A stretch of 64,000 bases of DNA from Jeongeupia naejangsanensis (GTDB taxonomy: Bacteria > Pseudomonadota > Gammaproteobacteria > Burkholderiales > Chitinibacteraceae). Of the stretch, positions 17,587 through 26,286 are shown in pieces. The position numbers and the translations under genes are program-made. Each line of letters begins with the position of its first letter. The stretch's first letter is position 1. Below the pieces are notes generated by a model. It was not told the origin of the DNA. It ran no database searches and saw only the letters and a list, made by a program, of their open reading frames with translations. The stretch is taken from NCBI RefSeq assembly GCF_016865585.1, contig NZ_JAESND010000001.1:372001-436000 (forward strand), written 5' to 3'.

Positions 17587-18504
17587 ATGCAGTGCAAGAG
17601 AATCATCAGCATTATTATTCACCCCAAAGACGTCAAAGACCCTGAACTCAAAACGTGCGACGACCTACTAGCCCTGCGTTACAAAGACATCGGATATATT
17701 TCCGATGATATTTACTTATCGCAATACACCTCAGAGAAATATGAAGTACCAAACATCAACAAAGACCTTCAAACACTCATTAACATTTCAAACGAATGGG
17801 TAACGAACGGACGAAAAAACAGTAATGGCTTAGGTCTTTACATTCAAACCCATGGAAATGCGCAAGGCCCGGTAATGAAAAATGGCCCAGTAGTAGGCGC
17901 AGTACTCGCTTTATATAATCTTGGATTGCGCTTTAGAAAAATTAATTTAGGCTGGTGCTCTTCTGGCGGCGGGCAAATTTATACAGCCGAGCAGTCAAGC
18001 AGCGTTGACTTCATAAAATTGTTAGTTACGGAACTGGATTCCGTTAAGCCACTCAACATAAAAGTCACAGGTAATTTAGACACCAACATCGAATCATTGC
18101 ACATTGAAGACCCAGATCGAAAACTTGACGGGACCTTATTTTCCGCGTACGGAACAATAATAACCTTCAAAAAATCCAAAGATATCGATAAAAACACAAC
18201 CGAGCCAGATAAAGTCAGAAACACCTTCAAAAACAAATACACCCACCCGCACCCCAACATCAATGGAATTTTGGCGGACCTAGAAAATCAACCAAAGAAT
18301 AAATTCAATGAATTCAAGTCAAAACAAGAAAAAGAAATCAGAGACAATCTAACGATAGCGGTTGACTACTTCAACAAAAAGGTTATTTGGAAGGTGGAAA
18401 ACAAAAAGCTCGTAAGGGCCCCCATATCAGAATACACAGACTCAAAGGACATAGCATATCTACATCAAGTAATAGTTCAACACCACGAAATGTGTAAAGT
18501 TTAA
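17587..18504 (+). CDS. Unknown cargo protein with caspase-like His/Cys pair
   Basis: 305 residues; AAGGA stands 6 bp before the ATG. I do not recognise the family with certainty. Residues 82-90 form a hydrophobic strand ending in His89-Gly90 (LGLYIQTHG). About 34 residues later comes another strand ending in Cys124 (INLGWCSSGGG). This order, strand-HG then strand-C-x-SG, is the catalytic layout of caspase/clostripain/C80-type (clan CD) peptidases. The C-terminal third is Lys/Asn-rich and helical. The gene is AT-rich, on the plus strand, and alone between the tail tube and tail completion genes, so it looks like independently expressed phage cargo. A defence or toxin role is inference only. 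Confidence 0.6.
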   Translation: MQCKRIISIIIHPKDVKDPELKTCDDLLALRYKDIGYISDDIYLSQYTSEKYEVPNINKDLQTLINISNEWVTNGRKNSNGLGLYIQTHGNAQGPVMKNGPVVGAVLALYNLGLRFRKINLGWCSSGGGQIYTAEQSSSVDFIKLLVTELDSVKPLNIKVTGNLDTNIESLHIEDPDRKLDGTLFSAYGTIITFKKSKDIDKNTTEPDKVRNTFKNKYTHPHPNINGILADLENQPKNKFNEFKSKQEKEIRDNLTIAVDYFNKKVIWKVENKKLVRAPISEYTDSKDIAYLHQVIVQHHEMCKV

Positions 18505-18524
18505 ATAACCCCTTATTGAACCAA

Positions 18525-18869
18525 TCAATTCAGCCACCATACTGACATATCGACTATCTGTCGGCATTGCCGGGTTGCGGTTTCCAGATCATCGACGATG
18601 GACCGGATAACCGGCCGCAGCCCAGCCTGCTCGAGCGCTTCGATCGCCTGCTTCACCAGTCGCTTGCCGCTGAGATAGTCGTCAGTCCAGACGCTCAGCT
18701 GCAGGCGCAGGTGGTGGGTGTTGGTTCGGCCAGCTAGTACGGTGTTCGGCGTGTCGCTGATAACCTGGTACACCAGGTTCGGTCGTGGCGTGTCCTGCGG
18801 TGCTAACAGCGGGTAGACCCGGCCGTCGAACAGTGGCGCCAGGGCGGTGAAGATGGCTTCTTCGATCAC
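18525..18869 (-). CDS. Tail completion protein (DUF3168 type)
   Basis: 114 residues. It starts MIEEAIFTALAPLFDGRVYPLLAPQDTPRPNLVYQVIS, a close fit to the DUF3168/gp17-like tail terminator family, which caps the tail tube and joins it to the head. The start overlaps the upstream HK97 gp10-like gene by 4 bp. Downstream the leftward operon is interrupted by the AT-rich cargo gene on the other strand. Confidence 0.82.
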   Translation of the reverse strand: MIEEAIFTALAPLFDGRVYPLLAPQDTPRPNLVYQVISDTPNTVLAGRTNTHHLRLQLSVWTDDYLSGKRLVKQAIEALEQAGLRPVIRSIVDDLETATRQCRQIVDMSVWWLN

Positions 18870-19315
18870 AGCTTGCGAGCCTCTGTCTCGATGCCCTTCT
18901 CCAGCTCGACGATGATTCGTCTGGCGATGCCGGTTTTCTTGGCGTCGAATGTCGGACGGATGAAGGGTTTGGCCGGCATGCGGCTGGTGCCGAATTCGAC
19001 AAAGCGCCAGTAGTAGGCGCCGTAGTTGGCTGGGCGGTACTTGTTTCGGGCATCGGCTTTTTGCCTGGTGCGCTCGCTTTTGAGCCGCTTCAGCCGGCTG
19101 CTGATGCCGACCTGTACCTTGTTCTGTTGCGGCACGCGGAACTGCACGATCTGGGTTTTCATCAAGCCGGTGTCTTCGGGTGCTGCGGCTTTGATCGCGG
19201 TGATCAGTTCGCGCGCGCCGGCCGAGAGGCTGCGTTTCACCTGCTTGTTCTGGACCTGTTTCGGCAGCAGCCTGAGTTTGCGGCTCAGGGCGTCGAGCCC
19301 CTGCATCCTGGCCAT
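18866..19315 (-). CDS. HK97 gp10-like head-tail joining/neck protein
   Basis: 149 residues with the HK97 gp10 pattern: N-terminal GLDALSRKLRLLPKQVQNK, then AAPEDTGLMKTQI and the C-terminal FVEFGTSRMPAKPFIRPTFD. Proteins of this family sit at the head-tail interface or tail terminus. It lies between head closure and tail completion genes, as expected for the module. Confidence 0.85.
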   Translation of the reverse strand: MARMQGLDALSRKLRLLPKQVQNKQVKRSLSAGARELITAIKAAAPEDTGLMKTQIVQFRVPQQNKVQVGISSRLKRLKSERTRQKADARNKYRPANYGAYYWRFVEFGTSRMPAKPFIRPTFDAKKTGIARRIIVELEKGIETEARKL

Positions 19316-19334
19316 GTTTAACCTCTCTTCGGGC

Positions 19335-19679
19335 TCAGCCCTCGTCGACGCCGCTGGTACACATCAGTTGCAAGTCGATTTGTCGGCCGTCGATGTCGAT
19401 GGCGGCCTTGATGTTGTAAAGCGTGCTGCCGCAGCGCACGCGCATGGCGGCAGTGATGGTCGGCAGCTGCCGTGGGTAGCGCAGGCTGATCTCGGTGGTG
19501 ACTTCGGCTTGCACCTGTTGCGTGGCGAGGAACTCCCGTCCGCGCAGCGGCCGGATACGCGCCGGCAGGTCGGTGTCGGCCAGCGGCACCCAGACCTTCA
19601 GTTCGCCGCCGACGCTGTCGCGCGGCGACTGCAGCTGTTCGATCCGCACCCGCGAGCGGTACTTGTTGAGGTTGCCCAT
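19335..19679 (-). CDS. Head closure protein (SPP1 gp16-like)
   Basis: 114 residues from the ATG at 19679, which has GGGAG seven bases upstream; a GTG at 19685 is the alternative. It is a small beta-rich protein with the head closure pattern (NKYRSRVRIEQL...DSVGGELKVWVPLADTDLPARIRPLRGREFL). It closes the portal channel after packaging and gives the tail attachment surface. It is coupled to the connector gene by a one-base overlap. Confidence 0.8.
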   Translation of the reverse strand: MGNLNKYRSRVRIEQLQSPRDSVGGELKVWVPLADTDLPARIRPLRGREFLATQQVQAEVTTEISLRYPRQLPTITAAMRVRCGSTLYNIKAAIDIDGRQIDLQLMCTSGVDEG

Positions 19680-20248
19680 CACCACACTCCCCGGATTACG
19701 TAGTCATCAAGCACCCCGTCGACGAAGTCTTCCGGGAGTTCATTCAGCGTGCCGTTCTCGACGTTCTTGCGATACTCGTAGCTGGTGGCAACGCGGCGGA
19801 TGATCCAGGTCTTGAAGGCGTCCGGAACGTCGGCCGCTTCGCCGTAACCGCAACGCAGGGTCACCGTCACCGCCGCCGGGTCGCGACAGGTCGCCGGCCA
19901 CGACTGCCCGACCGCGGGCCACAGCTGCTCGGGCTCGCCCGGCAGGATCCGGCAGGCGGCCGGATCGAGCGTCTGCGGCTGGCCTGCCGGATCGAGGTAC
20001 TGCACCGACACGATCGCCTGCACCGGCGTGGCGCCAACGAGGTAACGCGCACAGGCGAAGTCCGCCGCAGTGATTTCCACCTCGCGGGTGAGCAGTGCCC
20101 GGCGGGTCATCCGTTCGGCCACATCGGTCGCGGTACTGATCTCGCGGCGGATGTTGTCGTCCTGATCGGTGTTGAACTCGTAGCCCCAGGACTTGAACTC
20201 GTCGACGGTGACCGGCAATCCGGCCGGCGGCGTGGTGATGCGCAGCAT
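19679..20248 (-). CDS. Head-tail connector (gp6/YqbG-type)
   Basis: 189 residues. The N-terminal helical part (VTVDEFKSWGYEFNTDQDDNIRREISTATDVAERMTRR) is typical of phage gp6-like connectors that dock on the portal. An inserted segment of about 70 residues (DFACARYLVGATPVQAIVSV...) is seen in the longer connectors. It starts 13 bp after the capsid gene stop. Confidence 0.82.
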   Translation of the reverse strand: MLRITTPPAGLPVTVDEFKSWGYEFNTDQDDNIRREISTATDVAERMTRRALLTREVEITAADFACARYLVGATPVQAIVSVQYLDPAGQPQTLDPAACRILPGEPEQLWPAVGQSWPATCRDPAAVTVTLRCGYGEAADVPDAFKTWIIRRVATSYEYRKNVENGTLNELPEDFVDGVLDDYVIRGVW

Positions 20249-20261
20249 GGGATTCCTTCAA

Positions 20262-21503
20262 TCAGGCGATCGCTTCTTCCGGCTCGCGGGTTTCCTGCTC
20301 CACCGAAGGGGCCGAGGCGGCGTTCTTGAACGCCTTGATCGAACCGCCAACGTCGAGCAGGTTGCCGCCCGAGCGCGAGAACATCAGGAAGCCGACCTGT
20401 CCCTTGCGGGCGAACGCCGAGTCGGTGAAGCGGTGCATCTGCATCGCCAGCGCATCGCGGATCAGATAGGTGCTGAAGTCGCCGAACAGGATCGAGGTCG
20501 CGCCGGCGGCCATGGCCGGCATGTCCTGGTTGATCACGTAGCCATAGCTGAGGATCGTGTCCGGCTCCTTGACGGCGAAGCCCGGCAGCCACAGTGGCCG
20601 GCCCTGGTCGTCCTTGAGCTTCTTCAGTTCTCGCAGCGTGCTGTCGGCGAACATCCAGCGGCCGTTGTGGCGGTAGGCCGGGTCGACGCTGTGCTCGAGA
20701 TCGATCAGCTCGTCGCCGCTGACGGTCTTGGTCGATGCACCGGTGACGCCGACGGCGGCGTTCGGCACGATGCCGTTCGGTTCGCCGTTGCCGGTCCCGA
20801 GGGTGAATTTCTTGTTGGTGATCCGGCCGATCCGCGAGATGCAGCGGCGGTTGATCAGCGCATCGAGGTCGACGGCACTGTCCTGCAGCAGCTCGATCGG
20901 CACGGTGACGATCTTGGAGCTGAACTTGAAGGTGTTGATCGAGCGGGTACCGAATGCGATGTCGGCATCGCCGGCCGCAGCGTTCTCGGCGACGATCTCG
21001 CCCTCTTCCGACGTGCCGTCGGTGGTCGGGAACGACATGGCGGCGCCGGACGCGGTCGAGATCACCGTCGCCACTTCGCGCATCCCGCCGAAGGACTTGA
21101 GTGCTTCGATCACGCTGCGCGCCAATTCCTCGGGCACGGTATAGCCGCCCTCGCTGCCGCTGGTGGTACTCATGGCATTGCGCAGCGTACCCAGCTGGTC
21201 CTGCGTCAGCGCCATCGGGCCGTGGCGCAGCAGCGTGTCGTAGATTTTGGCGGCCTCGCTGCCGGCCTTCTTGCCAACGGCCTCGACGATGGTGTTGTTG
21301 ACCTGCAGGTCGGCCATCAGCGTGTTGTATGCCTCGATGCGCTCGATCTGCGCATCGATGTCGGCAACCTGTTTCACTGCGGCGTCGTATTCGGCCTGCA
21401 GGCTGTCGTTCCACAGCGGATTGTGATCGCTGTCGACGAGGTTCTTCAGTTTGGCGCCGATGGCGGCACGCTGTTCGCGGAGGGTCTGGATGGATACGGC
21501 CAT
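20262..21503 (-). CDS. Major capsid protein, HK97 fold
   Basis: 413 residues. Residues 1-110 are a coiled-coil delta/scaffold domain (QTLREQRAAIGAKLKNLVD...IDAQIERIEAYNTL) that should be removed by the adjacent protease; the mature part begins near GSEGGYTVPEEL. The core shows the HK97 capsid pattern, with the E-loop region GTSEEGEIVAENAAAGDADIAFG and later NRRCISRIGRITNKKFTLGTG. A hairpin terminator or attenuator lies between protease and capsid genes, and the capsid gene has its own GGAG site. Confidence 0.92.
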   Translation of the reverse strand: MAVSIQTLREQRAAIGAKLKNLVDSDHNPLWNDSLQAEYDAAVKQVADIDAQIERIEAYNTLMADLQVNNTIVEAVGKKAGSEAAKIYDTLLRHGPMALTQDQLGTLRNAMSTTSGSEGGYTVPEELARSVIEALKSFGGMREVATVISTASGAAMSFPTTDGTSEEGEIVAENAAAGDADIAFGTRSINTFKFSSKIVTVPIELLQDSAVDLDALINRRCISRIGRITNKKFTLGTGNGEPNGIVPNAAVGVTGASTKTVSGDELIDLEHSVDPAYRHNGRWMFADSTLRELKKLKDDQGRPLWLPGFAVKEPDTILSYGYVINQDMPAMAAGATSILFGDFSTYLIRDALAMQMHRFTDSAFARKGQVGFLMFSRSGGNLLDVGGSIKAFKNAASAPSVEQETREPEEAIA

Positions 21504-21522
21504 GGGGAAACTCCAATAAAAA

Positions 21523-21542
21523 AGGCCGCCCGGAGGCGGCCT
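21523..21542 (-). terminator. Intergenic hairpin between protease and capsid genes
   Basis: The minus strand reads AGGCCGCC, TCCG, GGCGGCCT, then TTTTTATT. This is an 8-bp stem with a T run, a good rho-independent terminator in the middle of the head operon, 20 bp before the capsid start. Confidence 0.7.
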
Positions 21543-21574
21543 GAAGCAAGAAGGGAAACGGTAACGCGAGCGGG

Positions 21575-22348
21575 TCAGAACCCGAGGTTCAGCAGCGCGA
21601 CGCGGCGCTGGTTGGCGGCACGCTGTCTGTGGGACTGGTCATCTTGGCCAGCCGGTGCGGCAGGTTCGGGCGGCACCGGATTTTCCGGCGGCACGCTGGC
21701 CGCAATCGGCGCCTTGGCGTAGGCCGAGAGGTTCCAGCAGGCCGACACATCATTGCTGTCGTCAGCCAGTTGGTCGGCGAAGCCGTACTCGACCGCTTCG
21801 GCGGCGGTGAACCAGGTTTCGGCGTGGACCCAGTCGCGCACGCGGCCGTCGTCCTGCTTCGTGCGCGTGACGTAGGTGTCGACCAGGGTGGCATCGACCT
21901 TGCGCAGCAGTCCAGCGGTCTTTTCGAGGGCGTCGGCGGAGCCGTAGGCCAGCGTTTGCGCCTGGTGGATCATCACGAAGGCACCGGGCGAGATCGCGAT
22001 CACGTCGCCGGCCATGGCGATGAAGCTCGCGGCGCTCGCGGCAAGGCCGTCGACGTGCACGTGGATCTGCGCCGGGTGCTGTCGCAGCGCGGTCTCGATC
22101 GCCCGGCCGCCGAAAACGTCACCACCGGGCGAGTTGATCCGCACGTGGATGGTCGGGGCGTCGATCGCGGCGATCTTCTTGGCGACGGTGTCGGCGGCGA
22201 CGCCGCCCCACCAGTCGGCCTCGGCCTGCGTGGCGACGATGCAGTCGTACAAGTAGAGCGTGGCATCGCCACCGCTCTGGTTCTGCACCACCTCGAAGCG
22301 CCGGTCGGCCTGCCGGTTACTGATCAGCAGGTTCAGCAGCTGTCGCAT
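21575..22348 (-). CDS. Prohead protease, ClpP-like
   Basis: 257 residues from the ATG at 22348 (GGAGGAGAGA upstream). It has the S14/ClpP-type fold: strand INSPGGDVFGGRAIETAL, the nucleophile Ser in GLAASAASFIAMAGD, the catalytic His in GAFVMIHQAQT, and an Asp after it. It matures the capsid by cutting the delta domain. The C-terminal 50 residues are Pro/Ala-rich and may act as a scaffold anchor. The start overlaps the portal gene end by 32 bp. Confidence 0.9.
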   Translation of the reverse strand: MRQLLNLLISNRQADRRFEVVQNQSGGDATLYLYDCIVATQAEADWWGGVAADTVAKKIAAIDAPTIHVRINSPGGDVFGGRAIETALRQHPAQIHVHVDGLAASAASFIAMAGDVIAISPGAFVMIHQAQTLAYGSADALEKTAGLLRKVDATLVDTYVTRTKQDDGRVRDWVHAETWFTAAEAVEYGFADQLADDSNDVSACWNLSAYAKAPIAASVPPENPVPPEPAAPAGQDDQSHRQRAANQRRVALLNLGF

Positions 22349-23609
22349 TCTCTCCTCCGTAGTAAAGGCGTTCGCCGCCCGGGATGTCGGGGCGGTTTTC
22401 TTCATGGCGCACTTCGTTCGGCGTCATCCAGCCCGGTTCGCCGGCCCGGCCGAGTGCAACCCGATAGGCTTCGTAGCGCGACTTGGTGTCGCCGCGCTCG
22501 AGGCCGGTGGTGTCGAACTCGCAATAGGTCGTGCCTCGGAAGACCTTGCGGTTCAGTTCCTGGGCGAACTTCACCAGGTGGCGCAGCAGCGTGAACTTCA
22601 CGAAGCCGATCGACTGCTGCTCGATGCCGGTACCGAAGGACGACGTCTTCTCGACATGGCCGATCATGAACGGCGGCACACCGAAGATCCGCGCCACCTC
22701 CTCGACCGATAGATTCATGATCCCCAGCAGCTGCGCGTCTTCGGCGCTCATGGTCAGCTGGGCGATCTTGAGCCCGCCGCTGAGGATCGCCGGCAGGTGA
22801 CTGTTGGCGACGCCCTGATGCTTCTGCGCCCAGGTCTCGCGGATGGTCTGCACTACGCCGGGATCAAGCGCCTTGGGCGAGTCCGACTGCAGCACGAAGT
22901 CCGGCCGCGCGCCGTTGCTGAAGAAGCGCCCGGTGTACTCGCTCGCGGCGAGTGCGGTCCCGGCAACGTTGCGCAGCGCATGGCGGATTACCGGCAGGCC
23001 ACGCTGGCCGTCGAAGCCGACACCGGGGACGTGCAGCATGTCGTCCTGGTCGAGCGTGTACGGCGTGCCGCCGTCGGTGGGCGTGATCCGGTACAGCAGC
23101 CGGCCCTTGGCCGGGATCGGCTCGACCGTCGAGTGCGGCAGCGGCTCGAAGCCGGCGATCTCGGGCGAGCGTGCCGACTTGCGATGGATGCGGGCGAACG
23201 CATCGCCCTGCAGCAGCACCGAGGTCATCATGCATTCGCGCCAGACCGCCGCAGACATCGACGGCCATGGCTCGAGGTTGAGCAGTCGCCACAGCCCGCT
23301 CTGCGATTCGGACACGGTCTCGCGACCGCGGTCGGTCCAGCGGTAGATCGGCAGCGGCAAGGCCGCAATCGAGCCGCCGATCAGCCCGACGCAGGCGAAC
23401 ACCGCAGCGACGTTCATCGCGGTGCGCTCGTTCACCGCCATGCCGGCGGCCGACAGGCCGCCGGTGAGGAAGGCATACAGGTCGGTGCCGGCGTAGCCCT
23501 GCGACAGCCGCATGCTGCCGTTGTGGACCGGTTCGGCCGTCGTGGGTGGTGGCGTGGCCTGTGCCTTTGTCACGCGCCGTTCGGCAAGCCAGGTATCGAG
23601 CACGCTCAT
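22317..23609 (-). CDS. Portal protein, HK97 type
   Basis: 430 residues. It shows the HK97 portal family pattern: AMNVAAVFACVGLIGGSIAALPLPIYR near the N-terminus, the middle VWRECMMTSVLLQGDAFARI, and the C-terminal clip/stem motif LSVEEVARIFGVPPFMIGHVEKTSSFGTGIEQQ. It forms the dodecameric DNA gate of the head. The ATG overlaps the terminase stop by 4 bp. Confidence 0.93.
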   Translation of the reverse strand: MSVLDTWLAERRVTKAQATPPPTTAEPVHNGSMRLSQGYAGTDLYAFLTGGLSAAGMAVNERTAMNVAAVFACVGLIGGSIAALPLPIYRWTDRGRETVSESQSGLWRLLNLEPWPSMSAAVWRECMMTSVLLQGDAFARIHRKSARSPEIAGFEPLPHSTVEPIPAKGRLLYRITPTDGGTPYTLDQDDMLHVPGVGFDGQRGLPVIRHALRNVAGTALAASEYTGRFFSNGARPDFVLQSDSPKALDPGVVQTIRETWAQKHQGVANSHLPAILSGGLKIAQLTMSAEDAQLLGIMNLSVEEVARIFGVPPFMIGHVEKTSSFGTGIEQQSIGFVKFTLLRHLVKFAQELNRKVFRGTTYCEFDTTGLERGDTKSRYEAYRVALGRAGEPGWMTPNEVRHEENRPDIPGGERLYYGGENATAAEPADQ

Positions 23610-25366
23610 AGCACGATGACCCCGGGTGTCGCGTCCGGTTCGGCCGGGAACATCGCCCGGTTCAGTGCCATCACGGTGGCGACGATGCCGTCGATTTTTT
23701 CGCGTGACTTGCGCTTGTTCGGGCGCAGGTTGCCGTTGGTGTCCTGCAGCAGCACCACGTTGCCGGCGTTCCAGCGCAGCACCGGGTGGCCGCCGTGGCG
23801 GAGCAGTCTGTTGAGCATGATTTCCTCGAGAAACTTGCTGGGCGCCGACAGCGCCTGGAAATTCTGGGGGATCTCGACCATCTGCAAGCCGGCCTCGGCC
23901 AGCTCGCCGGCGAGCTTGAGCGAGTTCCAGTCGTCGTAACCGATCTCGCGGATGTCGAACACGGCCTGATCGGCCAGCACCTGCAGGCGGATCTGTTCCT
24001 GGTCGACGATCCGGCCCGGTGTGGTCTGCAGGTGGTCCTGCTGTGCCCAGGTCCGGTAGTCGACGCGGTCCTTCTGTTCGCGGCGTTCGAGCTGGTCTTC
24101 GGGCACGAAGAAGCGCGGCAGGAGGGTCCAGTTCGGGTCACCGGCCTGCGGCGGGAACACCAGCACCCACGCGGTCAGGTCGGTGGTCTTGGAAACGTCC
24201 AGCCCGCCGTAGCAGTAGCGGCCATGGAGATCGGCCTCGTCGAACGCTTCGCCGCAGGCATCCCAGTCGTCCAGTGACAGCCAGGCATCGAGCAACTGGG
24301 TCCAGATGTTCAGCCGCTTGGTCAGGAAGTTGAACAGCGCGGTCGGAACCGCGGCGGCTTTTTTGGCCATGTCCCTCAGCTGCTCGACCTTGATCGACAC
24401 GCCCATGTTCGGATTGGCCTTGATCCAGTTGGCCTCGTCGCGCCAGTCGTCGTCGGCATCCAGCGTGTAGATCACTCCGCCGAACGAGTCGTCGGTCTCG
24501 GTGCCTTCGAGCACCCGGATCAGGTAGCCGCGCTGCTCGAGGCAGATCGAGCCTTCGATGTTCTCGCCGGCGGTGGTGATCGCGTACAGCAGCGGGCTGC
24601 GCCGGGCGCCGGTGGCGGTCTCGATCACGTCCCACAATGCCCGTGACGGGTGGGCGTGCAGCTCGTCGATGATCGCGCCGTGCACGTTCAGGCCGTCCTG
24701 CGTCTTGGCATCGGCGCCGAGCGGCACGAACAGGTTGGCGGTGCCGGCGATGAACATCCGGTTGTTGTGCACCGAGATCAGCTGCCGCAGCCCGGGGGAC
24801 TGCTGCACCATCATCTCGGCTTCCTTGTGGGTGATCTTGGCCTGGTCGAGCTTGGTCGCCGCGGTGAAGACCTGCGCGCCCTTCTCCTTGTCCATCGCGA
24901 ACAGGTAGAGGCCGATCGCCGACAGCTTGGTGCTCTTGCCGTTCTTGCGCGCGACTTCCTCGTACCAGGTGCGGAAGCGGCGCGAACCGTCGATGCGGCG
25001 CCAGCCGAAGGTCACGGCCAGCCAGAACTGCTGCCACGGTTGCAGCACGATCGGTTGCCCGCCCCATTCGCCCGAGCTTTGCCGGCAGTGTTTGAAGAAG
25101 TCGATGACATGCCGGGCGTGGTCAATGCGGAACACCAGACCGCGTTCGCCGCCGTCGCGCAAATCCCTGAAGTGGCGTTCGATCGCCAGCCGGGTGTAGC
25201 GGCCGGCGACGATCCGGCCTTCGAGCACGTCGAGGCCGTACTGGTCCCATGGCTGCAGCGCGTAACCGGCCGGGATCAGTCTGCCCGCTGGTCCGCGAAC
25301 ATCAGGATCTCGGCCAGTTCCGCACTCAGTACCCGGCCCTTGCTGATGGCTTTGTGTTTGGCACAT
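23606..25366 (-). CDS. Terminase large subunit
   Basis: It has an HK97/P27-type terminase ATPase domain with Walker A-like VARKNGKST, Walker B AIIDELHAH, and the nuclease half with GGLDVSKTTDLTAW and the late Asp in IGYDDWNS. It cuts and pumps DNA into the prohead. The start is uncertain: recognisable homology begins about LIPAGYALQPWDQYG. The nearest upstream ATG is at 25366, 90 bp inside the small-subunit gene; a CTG at 25279 overlapping the small-subunit stop would give a more usual junction. The C-terminus is complete. Confidence 0.9.
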   Translation of the reverse strand: MCQTQSHQQGPGTECGTGRDPDVRGPAGRLIPAGYALQPWDQYGLDVLEGRIVAGRYTRLAIERHFRDLRDGGERGLVFRIDHARHVIDFFKHCRQSSGEWGGQPIVLQPWQQFWLAVTFGWRRIDGSRRFRTWYEEVARKNGKSTKLSAIGLYLFAMDKEKGAQVFTAATKLDQAKITHKEAEMMVQQSPGLRQLISVHNNRMFIAGTANLFVPLGADAKTQDGLNVHGAIIDELHAHPSRALWDVIETATGARRSPLLYAITTAGENIEGSICLEQRGYLIRVLEGTETDDSFGGVIYTLDADDDWRDEANWIKANPNMGVSIKVEQLRDMAKKAAAVPTALFNFLTKRLNIWTQLLDAWLSLDDWDACGEAFDEADLHGRYCYGGLDVSKTTDLTAWVLVFPPQAGDPNWTLLPRFFVPEDQLERREQKDRVDYRTWAQQDHLQTTPGRIVDQEQIRLQVLADQAVFDIREIGYDDWNSLKLAGELAEAGLQMVEIPQNFQALSAPSKFLEEIMLNRLLRHGGHPVLRWNAGNVVLLQDTNGNLRPNKRKSREKIDGIVATVMALNRAMFPAEPDATPGVIVL

Positions 25367-26097
25367 GCGTAGACGGTCAGTCCGTTGCGTTTGAGCAGTT
25401 CGCGGATCTGGCGCGCGATCTTGGCCCGGTTGTAGCTGGCGCTCACTTCGTAGGTCCGGCCGGTCTTGTAGCTGACCGCGAAGTGCTTGCCCTTGTGGTC
25501 GGCCAGCCATTGGCGGGCCTCGTACCAGTCGGCCATCGCCGCGCACAGCAGGCCGATCGCCAGACCGGCCGAGCTGAAGTCGAAGCCGCTCTGCTCGAGC
25601 AGCGGCTGCAGGTCCTGCCAGAGACGCTTCTCGGCGGACGTCATCGTCCAGGGCGGCAGCCGTGGGAGGCGCTCACCTTCGTGGGCCTGCTCGAGCAGGT
25701 CGAACGGGCTGAACAGCTCGCCCTGCGAGGCCAGCCGGTCGATCACCCGGATGCGCGCCGCCGTGGTGACGGTCAGTCCGGCCTGGTCGAGATCCTTGAG
25801 CACCTCGTTGCGGGCACGACGCTCGGCCATCGACTCGTCCGACTCCATCGAGCCGCCGTTGGAATCAACGTCATAGCGACCGCCTTCCTTGCGGATCGCG
25901 TCGACGTGGGAACGCCAGGCGTCGACCTTCTCGGCCAGCAGCGCCAAGCCGATCAGTGCCGACGCGTAGTCGAGCTGGGCTTCGGCCAATGACGACAGCA
26001 AGTACGACCAGATCCGCTTCGGTCGTGCGGATTTGAGGAAACGGGGTGGTCGGGGCAGCGCGACCAGCGCGCTCGCCGGGGTGGTTTGCTCGCTCAT
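25276..26097 (-). CDS. Terminase small subunit (P27 family)
   Basis: 273 residues from the ATG at 26097. A helical DNA-binding type region (RPKRIWSYLLSSLAEAQLDYASALIGLALLAEKVDAW...) is followed by an AGLTVTTAARIRVIDRLA segment, consistent with the P27-like small terminase that recognises cos. It is longer than the usual 150-200 residues, the C-terminal 120 residues being an additional helical domain. Function is inferred partly from its position directly before the large subunit and after the HNH gene. Confidence 0.7.
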   Translation of the reverse strand: MSEQTTPASALVALPRPPRFLKSARPKRIWSYLLSSLAEAQLDYASALIGLALLAEKVDAWRSHVDAIRKEGGRYDVDSNGGSMESDESMAERRARNEVLKDLDQAGLTVTTAARIRVIDRLASQGELFSPFDLLEQAHEGERLPRLPPWTMTSAEKRLWQDLQPLLEQSGFDFSSAGLAIGLLCAAMADWYEARQWLADHKGKHFAVSYKTGRTYEVSASYNRAKIARQIRELLKRNGLTVYACAKHKAISKGRVLSAELAEILMFADQRAD

Positions 26098-26286
26098 GCA
26101 GCGCCTATCAAGGATCGGGAGAGCGGAAGCGGCCAAACGCTGGAATGAATGCAGCAGCGGGCCGGTTCATACCCCCCCCTATGGATTTCGGGGGTTTGTG
26201 CGGAAACGGGGGACTACTCGGTCTAGGGCGAAGCACCCCAGCCTTTTGATAGCCCCCCCCTTGATCGAGGGGCGATGCAGACCGAC
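26098..26286. other. HNH-terminase intergenic region, candidate cos site
   Basis: These 189 bp carry two C runs on the plus strand (eight Cs near 26171 and 26252) and several GGGG/CCCC blocks but no gene. In HK97-like cos phages the cohesive-end site sits between the HNH endonuclease gene and the small terminase gene, exactly this gap. The cut position cannot be read from the sequence alone. Confidence 0.4.

Noticed and set aside
26165..26262. Poly-C runs as a CRISPR or phase-variable tract
   Set aside because: There are no spaced repeats and no open frame across the runs whose length would switch a gene.
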